Source: Negativicutes bacterium
GTDB lineage: Bacteria > Bacillota_C > Negativicutes > Sporomusales_B > JARLHX01
Assembly: GCA_031292035.1 (NCBI GenBank)
Contig: JARLHX010000277.1
Span: 44,603 to 108,602, forward strand
Reading direction: 5' to 3'
Length of the DNA stretch: 64,000 nucleotides
Part shown: positions 9,726-18,717 of the stretch, piece after piece
Layout of the letters: each line of letters opens with the position of its first letter
How positions within the stretch are numbered: position 1 is the first letter of the stretch
Notes under the pieces: generated by a model
Database searches by the model: none
Told to the model about the DNA's origin: nothing
What the model saw: the letters and a program-made list of their open reading frames with translations, nothing else
Position numbers and translations under genes: made by a program

Positions 9726-11996
9726 TCAGTTTTGAGACAACCCTGGTTTTATCTTCTTCAATCCATTGAACACCCGCTCCGGCGTCAGCGGCAGCTCGGC
9801 AAATCGCACCCCGGTGGCCATATATACCGCCGAGGCGGTGGCTGCAGCTGCCGAGTTCAGAACCGGCTCGCCGAGCCCTTTGGCTCCGAAAGGCCCTTCG
9901 GGATGGGGCACCTCGATCAATAGCGCGGTGACTGATGGCGCATCCAAGGCAGTAGGCATCTGGTAGTCGTGGAACGTCGGGTTCAGCACCCGCCCCTCCT
10001 TGAACTTGACCTCCTCCAGCAAGGCGTTGCCCAGCGCCTGCACCATCCCGCCCTCCATCTGCTGACAGCAGGTGACCGGATTGATGGCGGTGCCGACGTC
10101 ATGGGCTGAAACTGCATTTACCACATTGATTTTTCCTGTTTCCGGATCGACCTCGACTTCCACGGCATTGACGCCGTACATTCGAAAAACGCTGGGCGCC
10201 GGCCACTTCCCGGCGGCCGTATAATAAAATCCCCGGCCCAAAATCGTCCCGCCGGCGCCATACCCTTTACTGACCACTTCGGCATACGTCAGACTTGAAC
10301 CGTCAGCCCGGCTAACCCTCCCCGCCGCTGCCGTCAGTTCGCTTTCACCGCAGCCAAGCAGTTTCGCTGCAAGCGTCACCAGCTGTTTCTTGATATCCTC
10401 CGCCGCCAGGATGATGGCGTTACCATTGTGGAAGGTGGCCCGGCTGGAGGTGGTGGAAGAGTCGTAAGGCGTCGTGTCGGTATCAGGCTCGGCAACAGTA
10501 ATGCGCTCCAGCGGAATATCCATAGCTTCTGCCGCCATTTGGGCAAAGACCGTCTGCGCCCCCTGGCCGACTTCGACCCCGCTGCAGAGGACATTCAGCG
10601 ACCCGTCGCCGTTCAGGGTAAGGAAGACCGCCGACCCTGACGGCGTCTTGGTGAATTTCACCGTGCAGGCAATACCCATGCCCCGGTTAGGCCCCAGCGT
10701 TGCCCGTCGCTGCCAGCCGATTTCCCTGGCCGCCCGTTCCAGACATTCGGCCAATCCCATACTCATTGCCGGCCCACCGGTGGGCATCTCATCATTGTCC
10801 CGCAAGATATTCAGCAGGCGAATGTCCAGCGGGTCAAGACCCAGCCGCTCGGCGATCATGTCCATCTGCGATTCGAAAGCCCAAGTAGTTTGATTGGTGC
10901 CATAACCCCGGTAGGCTCCGGCCGGCACCTTATTGGTGTATACACAATAGCCTTTCAACCGCACATGGGGTATTTTGTAGGGCCCGGCCGCCGCCGCTGT
11001 TCCTTGGTTGACTACAGTCGGCCCTTTTTCGGCGTAGGCCCCGGTATCCCAGACGCACTCCACCTCCCGGGCGACAAGCTTCCCATCCCTGTTTACTCCG
11101 GTCTTTATCGTGATAACCGCTGCGTGGCGGACCGCCGTGGCAGTAAAGGTTTCTTCCCGCGTCAGCGCCAGCTTGACTGGCCGATGCCGGGTTTTCATGG
11201 CCAGGGCCACCGCTACCGGCTCGGCCTTGAGGCCGCCTTTACCGCCAAAATCACCGCCGACATAGGTACTGCGGATTCTTATTTTATTTAGCGGCATCTT
11301 CAGAGCGTCGGCGAGATCCTTGCGCAGCCGGTGCGGCCCGTCGTTGGGTCCCCACAAATTTAATTTTCCGGCCTGAGAATACTGGGCAATGGCGACATGG
11401 GGTTCGATCTGGCCGTGTTGGACAATATGAGAACGAAAGGTATCGGTAAAAACATAGTCAGCTTCGGCAAACCCCTGTTCCGGATCGCCTTTTTTCAGTT
11501 CGGTCACGTTGCAGATATTGGTCCCGGCCACCGGTTTCACTGAGCCGATATGGCTATATTCCGCCATCTCCGCGTGTACCAACGGAGCCCCCTCAGCCAT
11601 CGCTGTCACCAGGGCGGTGGCAGCGGGAAGCTGTTCGTATTCCACCTGAATAAGCCGCAGGGCCGCCTCTGCGATTTCAAGGCTTTCAGCCGCCACCGCC
11701 GCTACCGGTTCGCCGGCGTAACGCACCTTTCCTATCGCCAGAAAAGGCATGTCTTTCAGAGCCTCGCCGCCGAGAATGCCGACGACATCGTCCCCGGACA
11801 CCACCGCCGCCACCCCTGGCAACGCCGCGGCAGCCGCAGTGTCGATACTCACAATCCGGGCGTGGGCGTAAGGGCTACGAAGAACGCGGGCCTGGAGCAG
11901 ATTGGGCAGGAGAAGGTCGCCGCCGAAAACTGCCGCACCGGTGACCTTGTCAACCCCATCCACTCTAACTACCGGCTGGCCGACATAGTTACCCAT
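9726..11996 (-). CDS. Xanthine dehydrogenase-family molybdopterin-binding (large) subunit
   Basis: A 756-residue molybdenum hydroxylase large subunit. It carries the N-terminal segment RVDGVDKVTGAAVFGGD, the Moco-binding GGDFGGKGG and AYRGYGTNQ stretches, and the C-terminal GLGEP motif whose Glu (residue 710) is the expected catalytic base. It hydroxylates an N-heterocycle, aldehyde or aromatic carbon using water. Substrate cannot be assigned. ATG 11996 is chosen because it overlaps the end of the 2Fe-2S subunit gene and begins the conserved MGNYVGQPVVRVDG segment; the frame is open 49 codons further upstream but without family similarity. It forms a heterotrimer with the next two genes. Confidence 0.92.
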   Translation of the reverse strand: MGNYVGQPVVRVDGVDKVTGAAVFGGDLLLPNLLQARVLRSPYAHARIVSIDTAAAAALPGVAAVVSGDDVVGILGGEALKDMPFLAIGKVRYAGEPVAAVAAESLEIAEAALRLIQVEYEQLPAATALVTAMAEGAPLVHAEMAEYSHIGSVKPVAGTNICNVTELKKGDPEQGFAEADYVFTDTFRSHIVQHGQIEPHVAIAQYSQAGKLNLWGPNDGPHRLRKDLADALKMPLNKIRIRSTYVGGDFGGKGGLKAEPVAVALAMKTRHRPVKLALTREETFTATAVRHAAVITIKTGVNRDGKLVAREVECVWDTGAYAEKGPTVVNQGTAAAAGPYKIPHVRLKGYCVYTNKVPAGAYRGYGTNQTTWAFESQMDMIAERLGLDPLDIRLLNILRDNDEMPTGGPAMSMGLAECLERAAREIGWQRRATLGPNRGMGIACTVKFTKTPSGSAVFLTLNGDGSLNVLCSGVEVGQGAQTVFAQMAAEAMDIPLERITVAEPDTDTTPYDSSTTSSRATFHNGNAIILAAEDIKKQLVTLAAKLLGCGESELTAAAGRVSRADGSSLTYAEVVSKGYGAGGTILGRGFYYTAAGKWPAPSVFRMYGVNAVEVEVDPETGKINVVNAVSAHDVGTAINPVTCCQQMEGGMVQALGNALLEEVKFKEGRVLNPTFHDYQMPTALDAPSVTALLIEVPHPEGPFGAKGLGEPVLNSAAAATASAVYMATGVRFAELPLTPERVFNGLKKIKPGLSQN

Positions 11997-12501
11997 CGTC
12001 CCGGCACCTCTTTTCCCTGCCGCTTCCTCCGCCGGCCGCCACCTTCTGAATGGCGGCGACAATCCGGCTGTAACCAGTGCACCGGCAAAGATTGCCGGCG
12101 ATGGCCCGGCGGATTTCCTCCTCGGTCGGCTGCGGGTTTTCATCTAGTAGTCCTTTGGCAGTCATCAGCATTCCCGGTGAGCAAAAGCCACACTGCACAG
12201 CCCCCTCGTCAAGAAAGGCCTGCTGCAAAGGATGCAGCCCCTCCTGGGGAGACAGCCCTTCAATAGTAAGCACCTCACGGCCATCGGCCTCCACCGCCAG
12301 CACCAGACAGGAATTCACCGGCTTGCCATCCATTAGGACGGTACAGGCGCCGCAATCACCCGATCCGCAGCCTTCCTTGGTGCCGGTCAGGCCGATATCC
12401 TCCCGCAAAAAATCCAGCAGCGTCCGTTGTACCGCCACCCGCCGGACGCATTCCCGGCCGTTTATCTTCAGCCTGATCTCTTTTTCCGCTAACATTGTCA
12501 T
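11989..12501 (-). CDS. Xanthine dehydrogenase-family 2x[2Fe-2S] (small) subunit
   Basis: A 170-residue electron-transfer subunit with two [2Fe-2S] clusters. The plant-ferredoxin type uses Cys45, Cys50, Cys53 and Cys65 (CGSGDCGACT), and the helical type uses Cys104, Cys107, Cys139 and Cys141 (CGFCSPG and CRCTGY). It carries electrons between the Moco and FAD subunits encoded on either side. The ATG at 12501 overlaps the TGA of the FAD subunit in an ATGA arrangement, so translation is coupled. Length and motifs are normal for CoxS/XdhC-type subunits. Confidence 0.94.
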   Translation of the reverse strand: MTMLAEKEIRLKINGRECVRRVAVQRTLLDFLREDIGLTGTKEGCGSGDCGACTVLMDGKPVNSCLVLAVEADGREVLTIEGLSPQEGLHPLQQAFLDEGAVQCGFCSPGMLMTAKGLLDENPQPTEEEIRRAIAGNLCRCTGYSRIVAAIQKVAAGGGSGREKRCRDDG

Positions 12502-13388
12502 TCTTTCACCCCCCGGTCTATCCGCGCCAGCGCCGCTGCGACGGCCCGCCGCGTCAGCACAACCACCATCTCGCGCCGGTACTCCGCCGAAGCGCGAATG
12601 TCGCTGATCGGTCGGGCTTCTGCTCCGGCCATGTCGGCCGCGGCTGCAATGAGGGTCTCATCCAGCTGTTTGCCGATCAGCACTTGTTCGGCTTGTTTTG
12701 CCCGCAGCGGTGTCGGAGCGACCGCCCCCAGCACAATCCGGGCCTCTTGGCACATTCCCTGTGGGTTTAGGTCCAGACAAACCCCCACCCCGGCGACGGC
12801 AATATCCATCGCCCGCCGCGGCCCATGCTTGAGATAGGCCCCGGCGGCGCTTCCTGTTTGGGGCGGCAGCAGCAGGGCGGCCACCACCTCGCCAGACGCC
12901 AGAACCGTTCGGCCGGGAGCTGTAAAAAACTCCTCCAGAGCAATGCTGCGCTCTCCAGCCGGACCGACCATCCTCACCATCGCCTGATAGGCGATCAGCA
13001 CCGGGGCCATATCGGCCGACGGTGCGGCATTGCATAGATTGCCGCCAATCGTCGCTCGGTTGCGCACCTGAAGCGAACCTATTCCGGTAGCAGCTTCCAC
13101 CACACCAGGGTATTTTTGCTGTAACCCGGGATGGGTCTCTATTGCATGCAAAGTGGTCAAGGCACCAATCTCCAGCCAACCATCGTCCCCACCGCGGATC
13201 CCCGCCATTTCGGTTAATCCTTTGATATCGACAAGAGCCGAAGGATTTAGTCCTTTTTCCTTCATCGCCACCAAAAGATCGGTGCCTCCCGCCAAAATAC
13301 AGGCCGTGTCGCCTTCCTTCCGCAAAATATCGAGCGTTTGTTGCAATGATTCCGGTCGGGAATATGTAAATTTCCCCAGACGCTGCAT
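12498..13388 (-). CDS. Xanthine dehydrogenase-family FAD-binding (medium) subunit
   Basis: A 296-residue FAD subunit of the CoxM/XdhB type, with an AGGTDLLVAMK FAD-binding loop and the NRATIGGNLCNAAPSAD segment characteristic of the family. It is the first gene of an operon continuing with the 2Fe-2S and Moco subunits, the class II aldolase and two transporters. ATG 13388 is chosen because AAGGGGTGG lies eight bases upstream; a GTG nine bases earlier would overlap that ribosome site. The upstream region holds a perfect 14-bp palindrome (13476-13489) that may be an operator. Confidence 0.92.
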   Translation of the reverse strand: MQRLGKFTYSRPESLQQTLDILRKEGDTACILAGGTDLLVAMKEKGLNPSALVDIKGLTEMAGIRGGDDGWLEIGALTTLHAIETHPGLQQKYPGVVEAATGIGSLQVRNRATIGGNLCNAAPSADMAPVLIAYQAMVRMVGPAGERSIALEEFFTAPGRTVLASGEVVAALLLPPQTGSAAGAYLKHGPRRAMDIAVAGVGVCLDLNPQGMCQEARIVLGAVAPTPLRAKQAEQVLIGKQLDETLIAAAADMAGAEARPISDIRASAEYRREMVVVLTRRAVAAALARIDRGVKE

Positions 13389-13475
13389 CGATACCACCCC
13401 TTATCATTTATGGGCAGAGCCGCTTTTCAACTTGCCGAATGTTCCGAAAATTTTTAGCAGGTGCCCCCGATTGGT

Positions 13476-13489
13476 TTTATGGCCATAAA
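13476..13489. promoter_or_regulatory. Palindrome upstream of the molybdenum hydroxylase operon
   Basis: TTTATGGCCATAAA is a perfect 14-bp palindrome 88 bases ahead of the FAD subunit start. Its symmetry and position suit a repressor or activator operator, but no regulator gene lies next to this operon. Apart from it and the nif terminator I see nothing clear in 13389-13682. Confidence 0.3.
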
Positions 13490-13632
13490 TAAATCCATAC
13501 TTTGACACGATTGAACTCTCTTAGCCCCTATTTCTACGCTAACAGATATTTCCCTCCCCTGAAGAACGCCTAAATACCTAATGCATACCAGGTTTATCCG
13601 CCAATCGTACGACAGTTGCAAAACGGCAAAAT

Positions 13633-13656
13633 GAAAAACCCCTGCGAAGCAGGAGT
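13633..13656 (-). terminator. Terminator of the nif operon
   Basis: On the minus strand CTCCTGC, loop TTC, GCAGGGG, then a run of five T. It lies 27 bases after the stop of the AnfO-like gene, the last gene of the nif operon. Confidence 0.82.
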
Positions 13657-13682
13657 CTTAATTGACCATTCCACCTATATCC

Positions 13683-14312
13683 CTAGAGCTCTTTGGCCGC
13701 TTTGGTTACAACCACCTTGAACTTGTTGTTGCCGAGTTTTTCTTTGCTAAACCCAAGCCCCTTGCTCTGGATTTCGCCTTCCAGCCAAGGGGGAACATGG
13801 TTGCAGATGATCTCGAGAATTGAATAATGGTCTTTACGCAGCAGCGGCAACAGCACCTCTTTTGACGTCACGCCGCACTCTGTTTCCTGTATCTCTTTGA
13901 TCGAGATGGCCAGGTGGCCGGGCGCCACTTCGGTGGGTTGCGGCACTTTTATCGCAGGCTCAGCCGGTCTTTCCTCGCGGGCGGCGGCATCCTGCAGGGC
14001 AACTTCCGTCAGAAAGCTGCGAGGCGCCCCTGTCATTTCCCAGATAGAAAACCCGGCTTTTTCCAGCTCGTAGTAAGGAACTCCGGTTACCCCTTTGGCT
14101 ACGAACACTTTGCATGTGCCGAAAAACAGGAAAATTTCCCCCATCTGGCGCCTTAGCTCCCTCAGGCCGCCGCGGCTGTCAAGGTGGAGCTCCTGTGTGC
14201 GAACCGTTTCCCATTTTCCCTGTTTGCGGCGAAAGACCGTGATGGTTCCCGGCTCACCCAGCGAGGCCGTCGTGCCGTCGCTGCCGCAAAATACTGCAAT
14301 TTCCCGGGTCAT
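13683..14312 (-). CDS. AnfO-family nitrogenase accessory protein
   Basis: A 209-residue protein that I recognise as AnfO-like. It begins REIAVFCGSDG, has a central GTCKVFVAKGVTGVPYYELEKAGFSIWE segment of the kind that anchors the family, and ends with a short conserved region preceded by a variable Pro/Glu-rich linker (about residues 112-130). AnfO was named from iron-only nitrogenase clusters, where its role is still poorly defined. Here it is the last gene of an otherwise molybdenum-type nif operon, with no anfG/vnfG in sight. The start follows AAGGAGGTGGCGGT. Function is inferred from context as nitrogenase support. Confidence 0.72.
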   Translation of the reverse strand: MTREIAVFCGSDGTTASLGEPGTITVFRRKQGKWETVRTQELHLDSRGGLRELRRQMGEIFLFFGTCKVFVAKGVTGVPYYELEKAGFSIWEMTGAPRSFLTEVALQDAAAREERPAEPAIKVPQPTEVAPGHLAISIKEIQETECGVTSKEVLLPLLRKDHYSILEIICNHVPPWLEGEIQSKGLGFSKEKLGNNKFKVVVTKAAKEL

Positions 14313-14342
14313 ACCGCCACCTCCTTCTTCGCTTTGCCCTAA

Positions 14343-14651
14343 TTACAATTCCAGGCGCTTGACTACCGTTCCACCTTCGATATGCTGGTCCAATATCTCT
14401 TCCACATCTGCCAAAGTGACCGCGCCATACCAGACATTGTCAGGATAAACCACCACAATCGGGCCCTTTTCACAAATCCCGAAACAGCCGGTGTTGGTGA
14501 CAAACACTTCGCCCGACAGGTCGCGTTCCTCGATTTCCTCCATGAACTTGGCCATAATGTCTATACTGCCTTTGCTGTGGCAGAATCCTTTTTGCTGTCC
14601 GCTGATCCGGGAGCTGGTGCAGACGAAAATATGGGTCTTAGGTTTTTGCAT
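14343..14651 (-). CDS. Thioredoxin-like [2Fe-2S] ferredoxin
   Basis: A 102-residue thioredoxin-fold [2Fe-2S] ferredoxin with Cys11, Cys24, Cys56 and Cys60, the pattern of the Clostridium pasteurianum/Azotobacter FeSI group. Members are known to be encoded in nif clusters and to associate with nitrogenase. It lies 12 bases after nifB and 30 bases before the AnfO-like gene, so it is part of the nif operon. It may donate electrons, or protect or stabilise the MoFe protein; the choice cannot be made from sequence. Confidence 0.88.
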   Translation of the reverse strand: MQKPKTHIFVCTSSRISGQQKGFCHSKGSIDIMAKFMEEIEERDLSGEVFVTNTGCFGICEKGPIVVVYPDNVWYGAVTLADVEEILDQHIEGGTVVKRLEL

Positions 14652-14663
14652 GTCGCTCTCTCC

Positions 14664-15917
14664 TTATGATGAAATATTGTCCTTGTGTAGTTCCTCCACC
14701 GCCATTTTCAGGCCGTGTTCAATGGTATAACAGGATTCGATGGTTTTAACGCCGTGCCGGCGCAGCCTTTCGATAGCGTGATGCCCGATCCGCATGGTCA
14801 GAACGGCGTCGCAGTCGCTCAGCGCCTGGGCGATGGCCTCTTTACCGTCTTCACTTTCATCGCACCCTGCCGGCCCGTCGCAATATTTGGCCACCTGCCG
14901 CCGCTCCAGCAGCTCAAAGGCGTCGTCCGCCGCCTGATAAACCATAAAATCGGTAGTGTGACCGAAATGGAGATCAACCAGCTTGCCGTTTTTGGATGTC
15001 ACGGCGATCTTATATGGTCTGGTTGCCGGTTCGACCTTCGCCGGTTCCTGCTCGCGACAGCCCATCCGGAACTCAGCCGACCGGTCCTCGCCCAGCAGGC
15101 CGACCGCGTCCGCCCGACACTGCCTGCAGTGCCGCATCTGGCGAATATCCAGCTGACAGAGATCCCGCATGGCGTTGACCTCCCGCATGCTGGTCTGGGG
15201 CAGCTGCTCAAAGGCGCTCCCCGGCGCAGGAATCATCGGCATGATATTGGTGACAAAGACGCCGAGGTCCTTGACTTTTTTCACCACCAACGGAATATGT
15301 TGATCGTTGACACCAGGGACCATGACGATATTCACCTTGACCAACACCCCGGCCGCAACCAACAGGCTAATTCCCGCCAGTTGATTTTCCGAAAGCAGCT
15401 TTGCCGCCTCCACGCCATGATAGCTTTTTCCTTGATAGTTCACATGCCGGTAAAGTTTGGCCCCGATTTCGGGATCGACGCTGTTAACCGTCACCGTGAC
15501 ATGGCCGATTCCCAGGGCAATAATTTCCGCCGCATATTCCGGCAGCATCAGCCCGTTGGTGGAAAGGCAGAAAATGACCTCCGGATCTTCCTGGCGAATC
15601 AGTTCCAGGGAGCGCTTGGTGTTTTCCCAGTTGGCCAGGGCGTCGCCAGGTCCGGCAATCCCCACCACACTTAAATTGGGGACTTCACCCTTGACCCAGA
15701 GAAATTTATCCTTGGCGCTTTCCGGTGCGAGAACCTCGCTGGTCACTCCCGGGCGGCTCTCGTTGACACAGTCAAACTTGCGGTTGCAGTAGTTGCAGCT
15801 GATATTGCAGCTCGGCGCCACCGGCAGGTGCAGCCGGGCGAATTTATGCTGGGCATCGGCCGAGTAGCAGGGGTGCCGGTTGGCGTCAGACGTATTATCA
15901 CGACAGGCTGAGCCCAT
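14664..15917 (-). CDS. nifB: Nitrogenase cofactor biosynthesis protein NifB
   Basis: A 417-residue fusion of a radical SAM domain (Cys37, Cys41 and Cys44 in CNISCNYC bind the 4Fe-4S/SAM cluster) with a C-terminal NifX/NafY-like domain starting near residue 300 (KIAVTSKNGKLVDLHFGHT). NifB assembles the 8Fe core (NifB-co) with central carbide, which is passed to NifEN. The start ATG 15917 overlaps the 3' end of nifN by 20 bases and has GAGGTGAATAAAC upstream. The domain fusion is the common form in Firmicutes. Confidence 0.96.
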   Translation of the reverse strand: MGSACRDNTSDANRHPCYSADAQHKFARLHLPVAPSCNISCNYCNRKFDCVNESRPGVTSEVLAPESAKDKFLWVKGEVPNLSVVGIAGPGDALANWENTKRSLELIRQEDPEVIFCLSTNGLMLPEYAAEIIALGIGHVTVTVNSVDPEIGAKLYRHVNYQGKSYHGVEAAKLLSENQLAGISLLVAAGVLVKVNIVMVPGVNDQHIPLVVKKVKDLGVFVTNIMPMIPAPGSAFEQLPQTSMREVNAMRDLCQLDIRQMRHCRQCRADAVGLLGEDRSAEFRMGCREQEPAKVEPATRPYKIAVTSKNGKLVDLHFGHTTDFMVYQAADDAFELLERRQVAKYCDGPAGCDESEDGKEAIAQALSDCDAVLTMRIGHHAIERLRRHGVKTIESCYTIEHGLKMAVEELHKDNISS

Positions 15918-17325
15918 GTTTATTCACCTCATTTTCTGCGGCAACATCTTCATGTCGACTGCCTTTATAATATTTCTCGTACATCGTAGACCGATAGTCG
16001 CGGTATTTGTTCTCCAGCAAGGTGTTGGTCAGCCGGTCGAGAAGCATTCCCGTCCCGGTGTAGCCGGCCGACAGCAGCCGCTGCCCGCCTACCCGATCAT
16101 GGATGGGGAACCCCAGCCGCACCAGCGGAATGCCTTCCTTTTCGGTCAAAAACCGGCCGTCGGAGTGCCCGATGGCAATATTGGCGGCAGCCGCGACGCT
16201 TTTGGCGCGGATTTCGGCAAAATCGGTCTGCGGCAGCAGCAGGCTTTCTTCTTCACTGTCCTCCGCCGCCTTCCCGAGCAGTTCGACCATTTTCGTTCCG
16301 CCGCTGCCTGTAGCCACAACAACCGGATGAATTCCATTTTCGCGGCACATCCGGGTGACGGCAAAGACCAGTTCCGGTTCACCGAAAATGACGCTGCGGC
16401 CGGCGAAGTTATATTTATGGGAGTCGACCATGGCATCCAGCAGCCGCCCCCGTTCCTGCTCGATACTGTCCGGAATTTCTTTGCCGGTGATGGCTGTCAG
16501 GGCGGCGAAAAAGCAGTCACAGTTTTCCAGTCCAATCGGAATCGGCACCCTATACAGCGGTACCCCGAATTCGTCGGCCAAAAATTGGCCGGGAGAATGG
16601 GCGGCGTCTACCGTCATGCCCATCTCGATAGTTGCCGCGGCGCCGGGCATAGCGCGAATATCGGCAATAGTGGTGCCGCCAGGGGCAGTTTTGTTATATT
16701 CCGGCAGGTAGGGCCGGTCAAGGGTATCGGAAAAATCGGGACAAAGAGTATATTCGATGTCCATCAGGGCCAGCATCCGTTTAATTTCGCGGATATCCGC
16801 CGGGCTGATGTTGGGGATAATAATGTTAACTTTGCCGTGTTTGGCTGTCTTTTCCGCCAGCTTGGCGATGATTTGCCTTACTGTGAGAAAGTACCCTTCG
16901 GCCTGGCTACCGCCATAGCCCGGGGTCGACACTGTCACAATCGCAACATCATCGATCTGACGCTCACTCAAATAATCAAGGGCGATGCGGTCGATGTCCT
17001 CACCGATGGTCTCGGCCAGACAGGTGGTCAGCACCCCGATCAACTTGGGATGATAGACCTTACGGATATTATCCAGCGCCTGCTTGAGATTTTTTTCGCC
17101 GCCATATACTGTGCCCTTTTCGTTCAGAGCCGAAGACCCGACGTCGATCGGCTCGTTGAAATGTTCGGCGATAGTGCGGCGCATATAGGTGCTGCACCCC
17201 TGGGAACCGTGGATAATGACCATCCCGCCTTCGATCCCTTTAAGGGGCATAATTCCCCCAAGGGGCATGCACATATGACAGGGATTCTCGTTGACATCGC
17301 GGGCAACCGGTTTTTTATCAGCCAC
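15898..17325 (-). CDS. nifN: Nitrogenase cofactor scaffold protein NifN
   Basis: A 475-residue homologue of the nitrogenase beta subunit with N-terminal NPCHMCMPLGG and HGSQGCSTYMRR segments. With NifE it forms the NifEN scaffold on which the NifB-co core matures to FeMo-co. I chose GTG 17325 because GGGGAGGTG lies just upstream and the codon overlaps the TGA of nifE (GTGGCTGA); the longer open frame upstream lies inside nifE. Operon position right after nifE supports the assignment over NifK, as does the shorter P-cluster cysteine set. Confidence 0.92.
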   Translation of the reverse strand: MADKKPVARDVNENPCHMCMPLGGIMPLKGIEGGMVIIHGSQGCSTYMRRTIAEHFNEPIDVGSSALNEKGTVYGGEKNLKQALDNIRKVYHPKLIGVLTTCLAETIGEDIDRIALDYLSERQIDDVAIVTVSTPGYGGSQAEGYFLTVRQIIAKLAEKTAKHGKVNIIIPNISPADIREIKRMLALMDIEYTLCPDFSDTLDRPYLPEYNKTAPGGTTIADIRAMPGAAATIEMGMTVDAAHSPGQFLADEFGVPLYRVPIPIGLENCDCFFAALTAITGKEIPDSIEQERGRLLDAMVDSHKYNFAGRSVIFGEPELVFAVTRMCRENGIHPVVVATGSGGTKMVELLGKAAEDSEEESLLLPQTDFAEIRAKSVAAAANIAIGHSDGRFLTEKEGIPLVRLGFPIHDRVGGQRLLSAGYTGTGMLLDRLTNTLLENKYRDYRSTMYEKYYKGSRHEDVAAENEVNKHGLSLS

Positions 17326-18679
17326 TGCAGGCACCTCCCCGGGCGCGGACTTGCTTCCAGACCGGCGAGCACACCGTGGAATAAACTTCCTCGGCAAAGT
17401 TGACCGCCCCGACAAAGCCGCTGAGGGGATGCTTGCGGTCATGATTGTGATCGACGAAAGCCCGGCCCAGTTTATAGGCCAACGGGCGCTCCTTGACTCC
17501 TCCCACCAGGAGGTCGGCCCCTTGATCGACCATGAATTTTTCCAATTCGGCTGGATTGGCGTCGTCGAGAATGACTGTGCCGTCGTTGACCAGGTTGTTC
17601 ATGGCCTCGTAATCCTCTTTCTGGCCGGTCTGGGTGCCGATCATCACCACTTCGATGCCGATCTCACGAAACTGCTTGATCAGAGAAATGGCCTTGAAGC
17701 CGCCGCCGACGTAGACCGCCGCTTTTTTCCCGGTCAGTTTGCGCCGGTAGGCGTCAATCACCGGCTGGACCGCTGCCGTTTCTCTGGCGATCAGTTCTTC
17801 CGTCCTGGCAATCACTTCGGGGTCTCCCAGGGTGAGCGCGATGTCGCGCAGTGACGCGGCTGTGTCCTCCAGTCCGAGGAAGGAAACCCGCAGGTAAGGA
17901 ATGGCATATGCCTCTTCGAGCCTGCTGGCCAAGTAGGTCATTGATCCGGCGCATTGCATGATATTCAGCGAGGCGCGGGTGGCCTTTTTCAGCTCGGCAT
18001 AGCTGGAGTCACCGGTAAAGACCACATTGACGGCCACTCCCATCTGGCTAAGGTAGTCGCGGATAATCCAGGCCTCGCCAGCCAGGTTGAAGTCCCCCAA
18101 GTAGTTGATGCTTTTATCTTTGCCAACCCAGCTCTTATCCGGCGGCTCGATCAGCCGGAACAGGGCGTCGTTGGCAGCCCGGTAGCCAGCCGACTTGTTG
18201 CCGATGAAACCGCTGGACTGGACGGGAATGACTTCAATATTATGGCGGGCGGCGGCGGCCTTGCAGACCGCCTCCAGATCGTCGCCGATTACCCCCACGA
18301 TACAGGTGGAATAAACGAATACCAGCTTGGGCCGATACTTGCCAACCAGTTCATCAATGGACGCCGCCAGCTTCTTTTCGCCGCCGAAGATGACGTCCTG
18401 CTCCTGAAGGTCGGTGGAAAAACTGTTGCGAAACAGGTCGGCGCCACTGGTCAGGCTGCCCCGGATGTCCCAGGTATAGGCGGCGCAGCCAATGGGGCCG
18501 TGGATCAAGTGGACAGCGTCGGTAATCGGGTTGAGCACAACCCGGGCGCCGCAGAAAACACAGGCCCGCTGGCTTACGCACCCGGCGATACTGTCGGAAT
18601 CGCACTTCAGGTGATTTTTCTGCTTACCTTTAGTTGTGATAAAGTCTTCCCGTTCCTGTATTGCCTGTGCGTGGCCCAT
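17318..18679 (-). CDS. nifE: Nitrogenase cofactor scaffold protein NifE
   Basis: A 453-residue homologue of the nitrogenase alpha subunit, with the segments CVSQRACVFCGARVVL and HGPIGCAAYTWDIRG expected for NifE. It lacks the full set of NifD FeMo-co ligands. It partners with NifN as the scaffold for maturation and insertion of Mo and homocitrate. The start ATG 18679 follows GGATGTGAGACC, 38 bases after nifK. No nifV (homocitrate synthase) is present in the window, so homocitrate must come from elsewhere in the genome. Confidence 0.94.
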   Translation of the reverse strand: MGHAQAIQEREDFITTKGKQKNHLKCDSDSIAGCVSQRACVFCGARVVLNPITDAVHLIHGPIGCAAYTWDIRGSLTSGADLFRNSFSTDLQEQDVIFGGEKKLAASIDELVGKYRPKLVFVYSTCIVGVIGDDLEAVCKAAAARHNIEVIPVQSSGFIGNKSAGYRAANDALFRLIEPPDKSWVGKDKSINYLGDFNLAGEAWIIRDYLSQMGVAVNVVFTGDSSYAELKKATRASLNIMQCAGSMTYLASRLEEAYAIPYLRVSFLGLEDTAASLRDIALTLGDPEVIARTEELIARETAAVQPVIDAYRRKLTGKKAAVYVGGGFKAISLIKQFREIGIEVVMIGTQTGQKEDYEAMNNLVNDGTVILDDANPAELEKFMVDQGADLLVGGVKERPLAYKLGRAFVDHNHDRKHPLSGFVGAVNFAEEVYSTVCSPVWKQVRARGGACSG

Positions 18680-18717
18680 GGTCTCACATCCTTTTTAGTC
18701 AGCCTTACGCGCTGACA

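Noticed and set aside
14715..15674. Plus-strand open frame of 319 codons opposite nifB
   Set aside because: Antisense to nifB, no known domain, no start signal.
15880..17403. Plus-strand open frame of 507 codons opposite nifN
   Set aside because: Exactly antisense to nifN with no family resemblance; typical of GC-rich third positions on the opposite strand.
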